From CBIHON01 sp966211965 (GTDB lineage: Bacteria > Pseudomonadota > Gammaproteobacteria > Burkholderiales > Burkholderiaceae_D): 64,000 nt of DNA. Positions 1 through 8,466 of this stretch are shown piece after piece. Both the position numbers and the translations under genes were made by a program. Location: the NCBI GenBank assembly GCA_966211965.1, contig CBIHON010000019.1, forward strand, positions 1 to 64,000, in the 5' to 3' direction. A model generated the notes under the pieces. That model made no database searches. It worked only from the letters and a program-made list of their open reading frames with translations, and was not told where the DNA came from. Each line of letters begins with the position of its first letter. Position 1 is the stretch's first letter.

Positions 1-51
1 TAGGGCGCGGCAAGGCACACTTTTATGTTTCGAAATTTATGCGTCTCAGCA

Positions 52-2124
52 CTAGCTATCGATGAATTTGACCACGTTATCGATGATCACGGCCTCGCGC
101 TTGCTGCCGTCCTTGAGGTAGGCAAAACCCTTGGCCCGTTTGGATTGGGCTTCGAATTCGCCTTCGAACCATGAGCCGTCATTGAAATAGAACTTGCCCT
201 TGCCGTGCAGGTTGCCGTTTACATATTCGCCTTCGGAACGCAAGCCGTTGGCGTAGAAATACTTGCCCTTGCCGGTCAGCGCGCCGGCCTTGATCTCGCC
301 CTCGTAGCGGTCGTTGTTGGCGAAATAGCAGATACCTTCGCCCTGCGCCTGGCCGTTGACGAAGGTACCCTCTATGCGGTCGCGGTTCTTGGTGGTGTAG
401 ATGCCTTTGCCCGACAGGCGTCCCGCTGCCATCTCGCCTTCGTACTTGTCGCCGTTGGCAAACAGGTACAGCGCCTGCCCGAAAGCCTTGGCATCGATGA
501 ACGAGCCTTCGATCCGGTCTGCTTCCCTGGTGATGTAAATGCCGCGTCCGGATATCCGTCCGGCCGCCACTTCGCCCTCGTATTTGTCACCCGTGGCCAG
601 CTGGAATACGCCTTTCCCGTTCGGCGTGTCGTCGGCGAAATCGCCGTCATAACTGTCGCCGTTGGGCCAGGTATACAGGCCACGCCCGTGCTTTTTTCCA
701 TCCTTGAATTCACCGACATAGCGGAAAGTCCTGGCGACGTACTCTCCCTTCCCATGCGGGATTCTGACGCGGCTGGCGTTTTGCTTGTACTGCCCGGTGT
801 AGCGTGCGTTATCCGAAAACTCGATGGTGCCTGACAGGATTTCGTCGAATTTCGGTTCCGTCGCCGCAGCTTGCTGTTCGCGTGAAATCATGGCGATCTT
901 GCCGGAGGCATCAGCCGGCGGTTTGGCCGGGATTTTTGCGGTCTCGGAAGATGCGGCCGGTTTAGCATCGAGGCCGCGCGCATCCACCAATTGCGGCTCA
1001 GGATTGGGGGCTTTTGCGGGTGGCGTTTCCAGCTTTGCCGTCGTGGTGGCGATTGGCGCAGGGGCGGCACTTGCGGGTGTGCCGGCCGGAGCGGCAGGGC
1101 GGGCCGTTGCGACTTGCTGGCGCTTGATTTCTTCCATCCGCTTGCTTGCCAATATCGCGAAACGCCCCTTTGGGAATTGGTCCAGATAGGCTTGATAATC
1201 GTCGGCGCGCGTACTGTCCTTGACGTTGGTCCAGAATTCGAGATCGACTTTGGTTTCCATCTCGGCCGAGACGCGCGTGCCGGCGGAATTGGCCGCGGCA
1301 GCCTCGCCTTGCGGGTTCAGTCCGGCGTCGTTGAAGATGAAAAACCCCTTGGAGGCGGCGACGCTTTGCACTTCCGGCGTCTGGCGTCCCAGGGTTTCGC
1401 CCTGGACCGCTTGCGACACTTGCTGGAATACCTGGCCGGCCTGGATGCCGGGCTTCTTCAATTCACGCAACAGGTATTTTGTGTACACGCCGTTTTCGCC
1501 TGTGCCGTCTTCTGCCACCGCGCCGGCCTGCGCGGCGAAGGCGACGGTGGTGCCGGGCGGGGTTTGCATCTTGGCCAAGCCCTGTTGCGCATTGCTGCCA
1601 AATACCGCACGAAAGGGGTTATTGCGGCAGGCGTCCAGGATCAGGAATTTGTGCCGTACGTTGCCGTCGTGCATGCGCTCCAGGATTTGCGTTGCCTCCA
1701 GCGCGTTGAATACCACTTCGGTCTCGGAAGTCAGTTTCGCATCGACCGGCACAAGGTAGTTCTTGCCGCGGTACTGGATGCCGTGCCCGGCAAAATAGAA
1801 CACGGCGGCTTGGTTATTGTCGAGCAGGTTGGCGAATTCGACCGCGGCGGCGCGCATCGCGGTGAAGTCGGCATTGGTCCTGATGATGACCTTGAAACCG
1901 AGCGAAGTCAGGGTCTTGGCTACTTGCTGGGCATCGTTGACCGCATTTTTGAGTGGTTCCAAGGGATAGGCGTCGTTGCCGATGACGAGGGCGACGCGCT
2001 CGTCGGACGCCATTGCCGGCGCAGCCGCCAGCGCGGCAGCGGCAAGCGCCGCCAATGCCAGCATGCGGATCGCCGACATCGCCGATGCGAGCACGGACTG
2101 CCTCCTTGTATTGACTGCTTCCAT
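52..2124 (-). CDS. Exported caspase-like (peptidase C14) protein with C-terminal MORN repeats
   Basis: An N-terminal hydrophobic Ala-rich segment ending near AMASDE looks like a signal peptide. A caspase-hemoglobinase fold follows: ALVIGN at about residue 50, the catalytic His in FAGHG (His118, counted from an upstream GTG) and the catalytic Cys in LILDACRNNPF (Cys170). A Pro/Ala-rich linker (about 340-420) leads into roughly ten MORN-type repeats of about 22 residues (pattern G-x-Y-x-G-x-x-x-x-G-x-G) that run to the C-terminus. MORN repeats usually bind membranes or act as scaffolds, so this is probably an envelope-located cysteine protease or pseudo-protease; its substrate is unknown. The ATG at 2124 was chosen; a GTG four codons upstream is possible. 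It lies downstream of a FecR-like gene and a CHASE2-cyclase gene on the same strand, but a terminator-like hairpin separates it from them. Confidence 0.85.
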   Translation of the reverse strand: MEAVNTRRQSVLASAMSAIRMLALAALAAAALAAAPAMASDERVALVIGNDAYPLEPLKNAVNDAQQVAKTLTSLGFKVIIRTNADFTAMRAAAVEFANLLDNNQAAVFYFAGHGIQYRGKNYLVPVDAKLTSETEVVFNALEATQILERMHDGNVRHKFLILDACRNNPFRAVFGSNAQQGLAKMQTPPGTTVAFAAQAGAVAEDGTGENGVYTKYLLRELKKPGIQAGQVFQQVSQAVQGETLGRQTPEVQSVAASKGFFIFNDAGLNPQGEAAAANSAGTRVSAEMETKVDLEFWTNVKDSTRADDYQAYLDQFPKGRFAILASKRMEEIKRQQVATARPAAPAGTPASAAPAPIATTTAKLETPPAKAPNPEPQLVDARGLDAKPAASSETAKIPAKPPADASGKIAMISREQQAAATEPKFDEILSGTIEFSDNARYTGQYKQNASRVRIPHGKGEYVARTFRYVGEFKDGKKHGRGLYTWPNGDSYDGDFADDTPNGKGVFQLATGDKYEGEVAAGRISGRGIYITREADRIEGSFIDAKAFGQALYLFANGDKYEGEMAAGRLSGKGIYTTKNRDRIEGTFVNGQAQGEGICYFANNDRYEGEIKAGALTGKGKYFYANGLRSEGEYVNGNLHGKGKFYFNDGSWFEGEFEAQSKRAKGFAYLKDGSKREAVIIDNVVKFIDS

Positions 2125-2251
2125 TCTTCCGGCCACCCTGACTTTGATTTAGTAATGCTGGTAGTGTTCGAACATATCCGACAGTGTCTTGCCTATGATG
2201 CAAATTCTGCCCCAGGCGCGAAGTCGTTACAACGAAGAAAGTCGCTTTCGC

Positions 2252-2293
2252 CCAAAAAAATGGCGCGCCGTTGCCGGCACGCCATTTTTTTGG
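2252..2293. terminator. Bidirectional intrinsic terminator-like hairpin
   Basis: An inverted repeat with arms of about 19 bp (one mismatch) has an A-run on one side and a T-run on the other. It sits just after the FecR-like gene and before the caspase gene, and would end the cyclase-FecR transcript. Confidence 0.8.
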
Positions 2294-2316
2294 CTCAAGT
2301 GGATTGGAGCGGACGC

Positions 2317-3162
2317 CTACTTGAGCAGAGCAGTCAATTCCGGCAGGTCGGGGCGTTCTTTGGATAGCTTGGCCCAGATATCCCGCGCATCATGGATGGC
2401 ACCAAGTTCGTGCAGCATCAACGCATACAGCAGCCAGTCCGAGAATGGCGCTTTGCCGTCGGGCTTGCGTTGCTGTGCCAGCTCCATCGAGGCCGCAGGA
2501 AGGGTCGTGAAGCTCCCCGAAACCAGCTTGTTGCCGGCCGCGCTTACGCTCCAGGTATATTCGGTATCGGGCTGCAGCTTGATCGAGGCCGGCAGTTTCA
2601 GGCTGTTGACCAGCGCCTTGCCCTTGAACAGGGGCTTGCCGCTTGCCGGTCCGATCAATTCAAAGTCATAGGGGCCCTTGGCTTCGGCAGCGGACCAGCC
2701 GAATACCGGCTGGAGGGTGGATACCTTGGTTTCGATCGGATAGGGCTGGCGTTCTGCTGCCGGTTTTACCTCTGCTTTGGCGCTGCTCAGGCCACGCATG
2801 CGGACAGAGGCGCTTGAAGTTTGAGCGACTTGCACCAGCGTTTGCGAAGATACGCGCCACGGGGTGTCGCGCACCACGGGCGGCACCCCGATCTTTGCGC
2901 TTACTTCGTTGTCGCCAACCACGTATTCGCCCGGCCCTTTGACCACGAATTCCTTGCCGGACTGCAGGAACATGATGCCGATCGTGCATTCGGCCGCACA
3001 ACCGATTTTTTGTCCGCGATCGAGTTCGCCCATCAGCGCCAGTTTGCCGCTATCCGTCTTGGCTTCGCCCTTGACGTTGGTGATGAAGGCAATGCCGGCG
3101 GCTTGTGCCGCCGCGCCCGCGAGCAGCAGGATGCCGGTGCAGATCAATTTCGTGGTTTTCAT
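2317..3162 (-). CDS. FecR-domain-like exported protein
   Basis: The 281-residue protein has a clear signal peptide (cleavage near AAQAAG) followed by a FecR-like beta region (about 25-130): FITNVKGEAKTDSG, a GxxL-type segment, and FVVKGPGEYVVGDNEVSAK. The C-terminal half (about 150-250) resembles a fibronectin/Ig-like fold (FELIGPASGKPLFKG, TEYTWSVSAAGNK), followed by a helical tail. Many secreted proteins of this build sit next to CHASE2-cyclase genes, and here the cyclase stop lies 17 bp upstream, so they probably form one operon. A good Shine-Dalgarno (AGGGAA) precedes the ATG. It may be a periplasmic ligand or structural partner of the cyclase sensor domain; that role is inference. Confidence 0.75.
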   Translation of the reverse strand: MKTTKLICTGILLLAGAAAQAAGIAFITNVKGEAKTDSGKLALMGELDRGQKIGCAAECTIGIMFLQSGKEFVVKGPGEYVVGDNEVSAKIGVPPVVRDTPWRVSSQTLVQVAQTSSASVRMRGLSSAKAEVKPAAERQPYPIETKVSTLQPVFGWSAAEAKGPYDFELIGPASGKPLFKGKALVNSLKLPASIKLQPDTEYTWSVSAAGNKLVSGSFTTLPAASMELAQQRKPDGKAPFSDWLLYALMLHELGAIHDARDIWAKLSKERPDLPELTALLK

Positions 3163-3178
3163 GTCATTTCCCTATTAT

Positions 3179-5035
3179 TCAAGCCGTTTTTCCGGTTCCG
3201 CCTTTGATGCACCAGACGCGCACCGGACTATGCCCATGGATAGGTTGCTCGCCGCAATCTATCAGTTCAAACTTGTCGGCGAATTCGGCTAGCTGCGACT
3301 TTACCGATTCCGTCAGCGCCACCTGACCGTCCAGGCGGCGGGTCAGGCCTTCGACGCGCGATGCCACATTGACCACATCGCCGATGGCCGAATAATTGTG
3401 GCGTTCGCTCGAGCCGATGTTGCCGGTTACCGCATCGCCATAGTTTATGCCGATTCCGAACTCGAAAACAGGCAATCCTTCCTTTTTGAATTCCGCATTC
3501 AGCGCCAGCAGCGCGGCCACCATGTCGTGTGCGCATAAGACAGCATTGCCGCAGGCGTTTTCCAGCGGCTTGGGCGCGCCGAACAAGACCATCATGCCGT
3601 CGCCCATGAACTTGTCGATGGTGCCGTGATAGCGATGCGCGACCTCCACCATGCGGTCGAAATAGCGTTGCAGCACGCCGGTCACGGTTTCCGGCGGCAA
3701 GGCTTCCGACAGTGCGGTAAAGCCGCGGATGTCGCTGAACAGCACGCAGACTTTCATGGTTTGCGCGGAAGTGCCGGCGGCGATGTTGCCGGCCAGGATT
3801 TCATGCATTACGGCGGGCGAGACGCTGCCGGCGAAGGACTGCTTCAGGCGTTTTTTCTCGACTGCCGTTTCGAGCGCGTCGGCAAGCGCGCGCACCGTCA
3901 AGGCGATCAGGAAGGCGGCGCACCACAAGGCGAGCGGCAGCATCAGGTTGGCTTGCATGGCCAGCAGCGACAGCGCCGTCAGCGCAGTGGGGGCCAGCAG
4001 GGCGCCGGCGAGAAAACGGCCCAGGCTGGAGCGCAAGGCCACGACGGTTGCCAGCAGCAGAGCGACCGGCCATGCGGCCCACTCCGGCAAGGGCGTGATC
4101 AGGCCGGCACCCAGCAGGCTGCGCAGGATTTGCAGGTGGATGAAAACGCCGGGTTGTTCGAAACTGTTTTGCAGCCTTTTTGCTTCCGCGTTTTCAAGCG
4201 CGACCGGCAGGTTGCGGCGGTCGAGGTCTTTTACCGCGAAGCCGATCAGCACCACTTTGCCTTCAAAGCGCCGCTTCAGTTCTGCGTCATTCTCGTCCTG
4301 CAGCCAACCTATTACTTGCTGCATACGGACATAGTCCAGAGGGGCACCCCGGCTGTAATCGATATAGCCGGCGCTGACCGGCTTGCCGAGGGCGCGCGCC
4401 ATTTGCCCGGCCAGCGATGGAATCGGCTTGCCCTTGCCCATGTCGGGTTCGCTGAAGCGGCGCACCACGGTGTCGGGATCGGTCAAGACTTGATCGAAGC
4501 CGATATTTTCATCGCCCAGCATGCGCTCGTAACTTGGATGCATGGGCGCCGCCTTGCTGTCGCGGCCGACGGCACGCGCGAACACGGCATTCGTGCTCTG
4601 GCGGAGCGCAAACAGGCTGCGGATCAGCGCGATCTGCACACCCGGCAAGATGTTTTCATAGGATCGTTCCGGCAGGACGATGTCCATGCCGACCGCCGCA
4701 GGCTTGGCGCGTGCCAGGGCCAGCAGCATTTGCGCCAGGTGGCCGTGCCACAGCGCCTGCGGTTCGGGGAACAAGTCGATGGTGCTTTCATCGATGCCGA
4801 TCAACACCGGTTCGGTCGCGGCAGGCCGCGGGTAATGCTCGCGCAGCCAGCGCATCTGCGCATCGAAGGCCGAGCGCTGCAAGGTTGCCAGAGGCGATTC
4901 TGCGTTCTTGGGCAAGGCGTAGGCCGCCAGGCATAGCAGGACGGCGATCAAATACAGCAGGACGTTGCGGCTGCACCAGGGCGGCACGGTGACGGCCTTG
5001 GTCAGCAATAGCATCCGGATGATCGGCGAACGCAT
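3179..5035 (-). CDS. CHASE2-domain transmembrane adenylate/guanylate cyclase
   Basis: The 618-residue class III nucleotidyl cyclase has an N-terminal membrane helix (about 25-42), an extracytoplasmic CHASE2 sensor (about 60-310; ending in GKVVLIGF and VFIHLQILRSLL), three closely spaced transmembrane helices (about 320-390) and a C-terminal cyclase domain (about 425-605). The catalytic landmarks are intact: metal Asp in VLFSDIRGFT, DKFMGDGMM carrying the purine-contacting Lys, and YSAIGDVVNVASR. The Lys favours ATP, so cAMP is the likely product. It is the first gene of a probable operon with the FecR-like gene. The start codon is provisional because no strong Shine-Dalgarno precedes it; an ATG seven codons in is the alternative. 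Confidence 0.9.
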   Translation of the reverse strand: MRSPIIRMLLLTKAVTVPPWCSRNVLLYLIAVLLCLAAYALPKNAESPLATLQRSAFDAQMRWLREHYPRPAATEPVLIGIDESTIDLFPEPQALWHGHLAQMLLALARAKPAAVGMDIVLPERSYENILPGVQIALIRSLFALRQSTNAVFARAVGRDSKAAPMHPSYERMLGDENIGFDQVLTDPDTVVRRFSEPDMGKGKPIPSLAGQMARALGKPVSAGYIDYSRGAPLDYVRMQQVIGWLQDENDAELKRRFEGKVVLIGFAVKDLDRRNLPVALENAEAKRLQNSFEQPGVFIHLQILRSLLGAGLITPLPEWAAWPVALLLATVVALRSSLGRFLAGALLAPTALTALSLLAMQANLMLPLALWCAAFLIALTVRALADALETAVEKKRLKQSFAGSVSPAVMHEILAGNIAAGTSAQTMKVCVLFSDIRGFTALSEALPPETVTGVLQRYFDRMVEVAHRYHGTIDKFMGDGMMVLFGAPKPLENACGNAVLCAHDMVAALLALNAEFKKEGLPVFEFGIGINYGDAVTGNIGSSERHNYSAIGDVVNVASRVEGLTRRLDGQVALTESVKSQLAEFADKFELIDCGEQPIHGHSPVRVWCIKGGTGKTA

Positions 5036-5236
5036 GAAAGGGATTGGTGTGTGTCCAGGAAGAAAGCAAACACTATGCTGGAATCACTTGGGAAAGACAA
5101 GCCAGGCCGCGTGCGGGTACGGTGGTTGATGAGGCGGATTTTCACCGGGCCACAGTATTGGTCCGCACCGCGCCATCCAATATTGTTTGTGTCGGCTGCA
5201 TGGGATGCAGTTGAGTCGTCCCAGATTCGCAGGATG

Positions 5237-5284
5237 GGGGTGCAGCCCGTCAAATGCCCCGTTGATCATGATGGGCTGCACCCC
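5237..5284. repeat. 12-bp perfect inverted repeat upstream of the cyclase gene
   Basis: GGGGTGCAGCCC (5237-5248) and GGGCTGCACCCC (5273-5284) are exact reverse complements 24 bp apart. A smaller CTGCAT-ggg-ATGCAG palindrome lies at 5196-5210. Both fall in the 351-bp non-coding stretch 5036-5386 that should contain the cyclase operon promoter. They could be an operator or a stem-loop; there is no T-run, so a terminator is unlikely. Nothing else coding was seen in this gap. Confidence 0.55.
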
Positions 5285-5346
5285 TCCGACGAATCAGTAT
5301 TTCTCTTCGCCTTCAAATTCCGGGCGTACCGGACTGCTTCCACGAA

Positions 5347-5385
5347 TAAAAAGCCAGGGCTTCGAACCCTGACCTGGATCGAGGC
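5347..5385 (-). terminator. Intrinsic terminator of the TonB receptor gene
   Basis: Read on the minus strand, an AGGGTTCGAAGCCCT-type hairpin within a longer stem is followed by CTTTTTATT, immediately after the receptor stop codon. Confidence 0.7.
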
Positions 5386-5386
5386 T

Positions 5387-7384
5387 TCAGAACCTGGTGC
5401 GCACGCCGACTACCAGATTACGTCCCGGCAGCGGCGCCACATCCTTCAGTACCGAAGTCGACAGCCGGATATCCTGGTTCAGCAAATTCTTCGCCAGCGC
5501 AAACCATGTCACCTGATAGCTGCCATAGCGTTGGGTATAGGACAAGTTTGCATCCAGTTGCGTGTAGGCCGGTGTTTCGGTCGTTTCGAAAGAAGCCAGG
5601 CGGTCCTGCTTTTGCGCGTGCAGCAGCGAGATGCCGCCGCGCCATGCGCCTTGCTTGTAGCCGGCATCGATGCCGAAGCGCGTGGCCGGTTGCAAGGGCA
5701 GGTTGCCGGCATTGTCGAGCGTACCGCGCGAAGTGTCGGCAAAGCCGCGCAGCGACAGGCCTTCGCCGCGCAGGTTGTAACTGATTTCTGCTTCCGCGCC
5801 GCGGATGGTGGCATCGGCCTGGGCGAACAGGCGCTCGTTCAATTCGTCGCCCGGATTGCCCTCGGCATCGAGGCGCCTGCCGGTGATCTGGCCGTAAATG
5901 AAGTTCTTCACGCGGTTCTGGAACAGGTTGGCTTTCCAGCGCACCGGCCCCGCGGTTTTTTGCAGCGTCAGTTCGATATTGCGCGAGGTTTCCTTTTCAA
6001 AATTTGGATTGCCTATATCAAACGTGCCGGTCGCGTCATGCGGTCCGGCGGAGTAGAGTTCCTCGGTTGCCGGCGCGCGTTGCGCTATCGACAGCGTGCT
6101 GCCCAGGCCGTATCCCGGCGTGAATTCCCACAAACCGCCGAGCGAGTACGAGGCCAGGCTGAACGAGCGGTCCGGTCCGGTGACCGGTTCCCGCTTGACG
6201 GACTCCAGGCGCAGCCCGGCATTCATGCGGACCGCCCCGAAAGTGCGTTCCTCCACCAGGAATCCTGCAAATGAAGTCGAGCGCGTCACAGGCACCGTAT
6301 CCGGAGCGCCGCTGTCCGCGCTCAATGCGGAAAAGCGCGTGTTCTCGGTTTGCATACCGAAGGTGCCGCGCCAGCCAGCCAATGCCTTGTGCGTCAATTC
6401 CCAGCGCGACTCCAGCGATCTGTTTGTGAAATTGGTCTGCGGTACATCCGTGAGATCGAGTTCGGCATGCTTATAGTCGGTATAGCCGAGCTTGAATTTG
6501 AAAGACTCGAATGCCGCGAAGGGTTCCTTGACCAGGGCATCGATGTCATACCGGGTTTGCGACTGGTCGATCTGCGAGCCTTCTTCGGTAGGAATGCCGT
6601 AGCGGTTATTGAGCGTGCCGACCGAGGCGCCGATGTGCCCCCAGCTCTCGATATAAGAGGCGCCGAAGCCGAAGCTGTCCTGGCGGGTGTAAGACCAGGG
6701 CAGCGTGCCCGATCCGGAAGCCGGGTCGTTCAGAATGCGCTCGCCCGGAATCTTGTAGTCGTCTGCATGGCGGGTGTTGCCGTCCACGTGCAGGCCGATT
6801 TTTCCTGCCGAGCCGTCGACCGACAGCGACAGGCTTTTAGCTTTCTCGACGCTGCCGTAGCGTGCTTCGATTTCGCCGGTCGGCTTGGCTTCGAGTTCGG
6901 TCGGGATGCGCTCGTTGACCACGTTCACCAGGCCGCCGATGGCACCCGAGCCATACAGCAATGCTGCCGGTCCGCGCAGGATCTCGATCTGGCGCGCGGT
7001 CGAGGCTTCAGCCGCTACCGCGTGGTCGTTGGAAATGCTCGACACATCCGATACCGACATGCCGTTTTGCAGCATTTTGACCCGCGTGCCTTCGAGGCCG
7101 CGAACGATAGGGCGCGAGGCGCCGGCGCCGAAGGCGGAGGTCGATACGCCCAGTTCATGCGACAGCGCATCGCCGAGCGAGCTGCCGAGTTTGTCGCGTA
7201 ATTCATCGCCCGACAGGACTTTGGCCGGCGCCAGGATTTGCGCGCCTTCGCCGCTGCCGAACGGTGTCGCGGTGACGACGACTTCGGGCAGTGTTTTCGT
7301 TTCGGTTTGGGCGAGCGCGTGGGTGGACAGGGCGGCCAGAGCGGACAAGACCGCTCCGGCCAACCGGGTGCGTTGGACGTGCAT
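5387..7384 (-). CDS. znuD: TonB-dependent outer-membrane receptor, ZnuD-like
   Basis: The protein starts MHVQRTRLAG with a signal peptide ending at THALAQ, then a TonB-box-like region (LPEVVVTATPF), a plug domain (about 40-150: PIVRGLEGTRVKML, RQIEILRGPAALLYG, IGGLVNVV) and a 22-strand beta-barrel ending in the terminal aromatic VRTRF. The plug text around NGMSVSDVSSISNDHA is typical of the zinc receptor ZnuD family. The start at 7384 was chosen because AAGGAA lies just upstream and the signal peptide begins there; an in-frame extension to 7432 lacks support. It is the last gene of a cluster with a DUF2946-like protein and a Cys/His-rich miniprotein, which supports zinc as substrate and Zur control (inference). 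Confidence 0.85.
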   Translation of the reverse strand: MHVQRTRLAGAVLSALAALSTHALAQTETKTLPEVVVTATPFGSGEGAQILAPAKVLSGDELRDKLGSSLGDALSHELGVSTSAFGAGASRPIVRGLEGTRVKMLQNGMSVSDVSSISNDHAVAAEASTARQIEILRGPAALLYGSGAIGGLVNVVNERIPTELEAKPTGEIEARYGSVEKAKSLSLSVDGSAGKIGLHVDGNTRHADDYKIPGERILNDPASGSGTLPWSYTRQDSFGFGASYIESWGHIGASVGTLNNRYGIPTEEGSQIDQSQTRYDIDALVKEPFAAFESFKFKLGYTDYKHAELDLTDVPQTNFTNRSLESRWELTHKALAGWRGTFGMQTENTRFSALSADSGAPDTVPVTRSTSFAGFLVEERTFGAVRMNAGLRLESVKREPVTGPDRSFSLASYSLGGLWEFTPGYGLGSTLSIAQRAPATEELYSAGPHDATGTFDIGNPNFEKETSRNIELTLQKTAGPVRWKANLFQNRVKNFIYGQITGRRLDAEGNPGDELNERLFAQADATIRGAEAEISYNLRGEGLSLRGFADTSRGTLDNAGNLPLQPATRFGIDAGYKQGAWRGGISLLHAQKQDRLASFETTETPAYTQLDANLSYTQRYGSYQVTWFALAKNLLNQDIRLSTSVLKDVAPLPGRNLVVGVRTRF

Positions 7385-7422
7385 GATGATTCCTTGAAAA
7401 GCAAAAGAAAAGAAGGCGCGGC

Positions 7423-7598
7423 CTGATCGCACTCAGGCGATCAGACCAGAGGTAACCGGGAGCCGGCGAGGCTCAGAAGGTCTCAACAAAACGTAGCGGG
7501 CGGCCCAAGATTGGCGCGAGGAGCGCATCCGTTCGGAATGTGCGGCGAGCGCGGCAACCCAGAGACTGGGTCGCGCAGTCGTTTTGTCGAGACCTTCT
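7423..7598 (-). promoter_or_regulatory. Structured leader/intercistronic RNA before the TonB receptor
   Basis: Two 19-nt arms (7475-7493 and 7580-7598) are reverse complements apart from one position. In minus-strand RNA, the direction of the operon, that position is a G-U wobble, whereas in plus-strand RNA it would be an A-C mismatch. The 86-nt interior contains a further ACCCAG-tct-CTGGGT hairpin (7557-7571). Closer to the receptor, CTGATCGC and GCGATCAG (7423-7444) form a perfect 8-bp stem with a 6-nt loop about 40 bp before the start codon. The outer stem begins at the stop codon of the DUF2946-like gene. I recognise no known riboswitch here. Confidence 0.5.
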
Positions 7599-7951
7599 TA
7601 GGCGGGTGGGGCGCGGGAAGAAAAATGGCAGACCAGTGGCGCATCCCATGATGCGAATGCGAGCCACAATGCGAGGGTATGCAGGTTGGGTAGAAGCACC
7701 GGCAGGAGCGGGCCGTTGCCAATGCTGTCGGCCAGCGTCGCGGCGTCGAATGCCGCACAGGAATGATGCAGGTCGTCGCTATCCTGGCCCGGTGCCGAAA
7801 CGGAAGCCTGCGCAAGCTGATGAGGCGCGTGATGCCCGTCTGCATGCGCGATCCTGTGCTTCAGACCGATCCATTGCGCAAACAATAAGGCGAGCGCCAG
7901 CAGAAGGATTGCGGCGTTTGCCGATCGGCTTGAACGGTGCGGCGAGGGCAT
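7598..7951 (-). CDS. DUF2946-like His-rich membrane-anchored protein
   Basis: The 117-residue protein has one N-terminal hydrophobic segment (about 12-30: ANAAILLLALALLFAQW) and a His-rich stretch (HRIAHADGHHAPHQ, then DDLHHSCAAFDAATLAD). The HHSCAAFDAATLAD segment and overall build match DUF2946-type proteins often found beside zinc- or copper-related TonB receptors in beta- and gammaproteobacteria. It probably binds metal in the periplasm. It lies between the small Cys/His protein (24 bp upstream) and the ZnuD-like receptor. No convincing Shine-Dalgarno was seen at the ATG, so coupling to the upstream gene or another start is possible. Confidence 0.65.
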   Translation of the reverse strand: MPSPHRSSRSANAAILLLALALLFAQWIGLKHRIAHADGHHAPHQLAQASVSAPGQDSDDLHHSCAAFDAATLADSIGNGPLLPVLLPNLHTLALWLAFASWDAPLVCHFSSRAPPA

Positions 7952-7975
7952 CGAGGGGAGCAGAGACAGGGCTTG

Positions 7976-8212
7976 TTAATGGGTGTGTTTCATGCCGCAG
8001 AACTTGCCGATGGCAATCCCTTTGCAGGCTTTTGCCAGTTCGGCATGGCAGATTTCTTCATCCTTGCCGCTCTCTTTGCATTTTGCTGCGGCTTCATGCG
8101 CGGCGGCGATGGCGCGGTGCTGGGCGATCTCTTTTTTCATTTGGGCGGGATCGTCTGCGGCTTGTACGGCAAGGGCAAATACGGCGAGGAAAAGGCTTGA
8201 TAGATGTTTCAT
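7976..8212 (-). CDS. Small exported Cys/His-containing protein, possible metal binder
   Basis: The 78-residue protein has a signal peptide (MKHLSSLFLAVFALAVQA). The mature part of about 60 residues is helical with four Cys (KCKES, EICHAE, KACKG, KFCGMK) and ends MKHTH. I do not recognise a named family. The regular Cys spacing suggests either two disulfides or a metal site; the company of a DUF2946-like protein and a ZnuD-like receptor favours zinc handling, which is inference. It is the first gene of the cluster, and the candidate operator at 8284-8298 lies about 70 bp upstream of its ATG. Confidence 0.7.
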   Translation of the reverse strand: MKHLSSLFLAVFALAVQAADDPAQMKKEIAQHRAIAAAHEAAAKCKESGKDEEICHAELAKACKGIAIGKFCGMKHTH

Positions 8213-8283
8213 GGTTCGCGCTTATTGATAAAAATGGAGAGGGCGATCTTGCATGGGAAGCAAGGCGCATTCTATTTTTTAAA

Positions 8284-8298
8284 TGCAACTCAGTTGCG
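8284..8298. promoter_or_regulatory. Candidate Zur operator upstream of the zinc cluster
   Basis: GCAACTCAGTTGC (8285-8297) is a perfect 13-bp palindrome flanked by T and G. It is centred about 80 bp before the first gene of the presumed zinc operon. Its form (TGCAAC-nnn-GTTGCA) resembles the Zur sites I recall for Burkholderiales, but I cannot verify that match here. The rest of the gap 8213-8466 shows no coding potential. Confidence 0.45.
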
Positions 8299-8466
8299 TA
8301 ATGATAGCATCGATTGAGCACTCCTCGGCCATTTTTGCGGATGTAGTCCCGCCTGCACGCCGTTGCGGCATTGACCCGATAGCCGGATGTAGCGTGCGCC
8401 GGTTGGTTGCACGGCGCCGGTTCAATAGCCGGAAGATGCCGCTTGGACCGCGCCTGAGAACTTCGC

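Noticed and set aside
991..2367. 458-residue plus-strand open frame opposite the caspase-like gene
   Set aside because: Composition is that of an antisense shadow (Arg/Gly/Gln/His-rich, no domain), and the minus-strand gene has clear motifs.
7423..7598. Cobalamin riboswitch before the TonB receptor
   Set aside because: No B12-box-like sequence was found, and the receptor plug looks zinc-type rather than BtuB-type.
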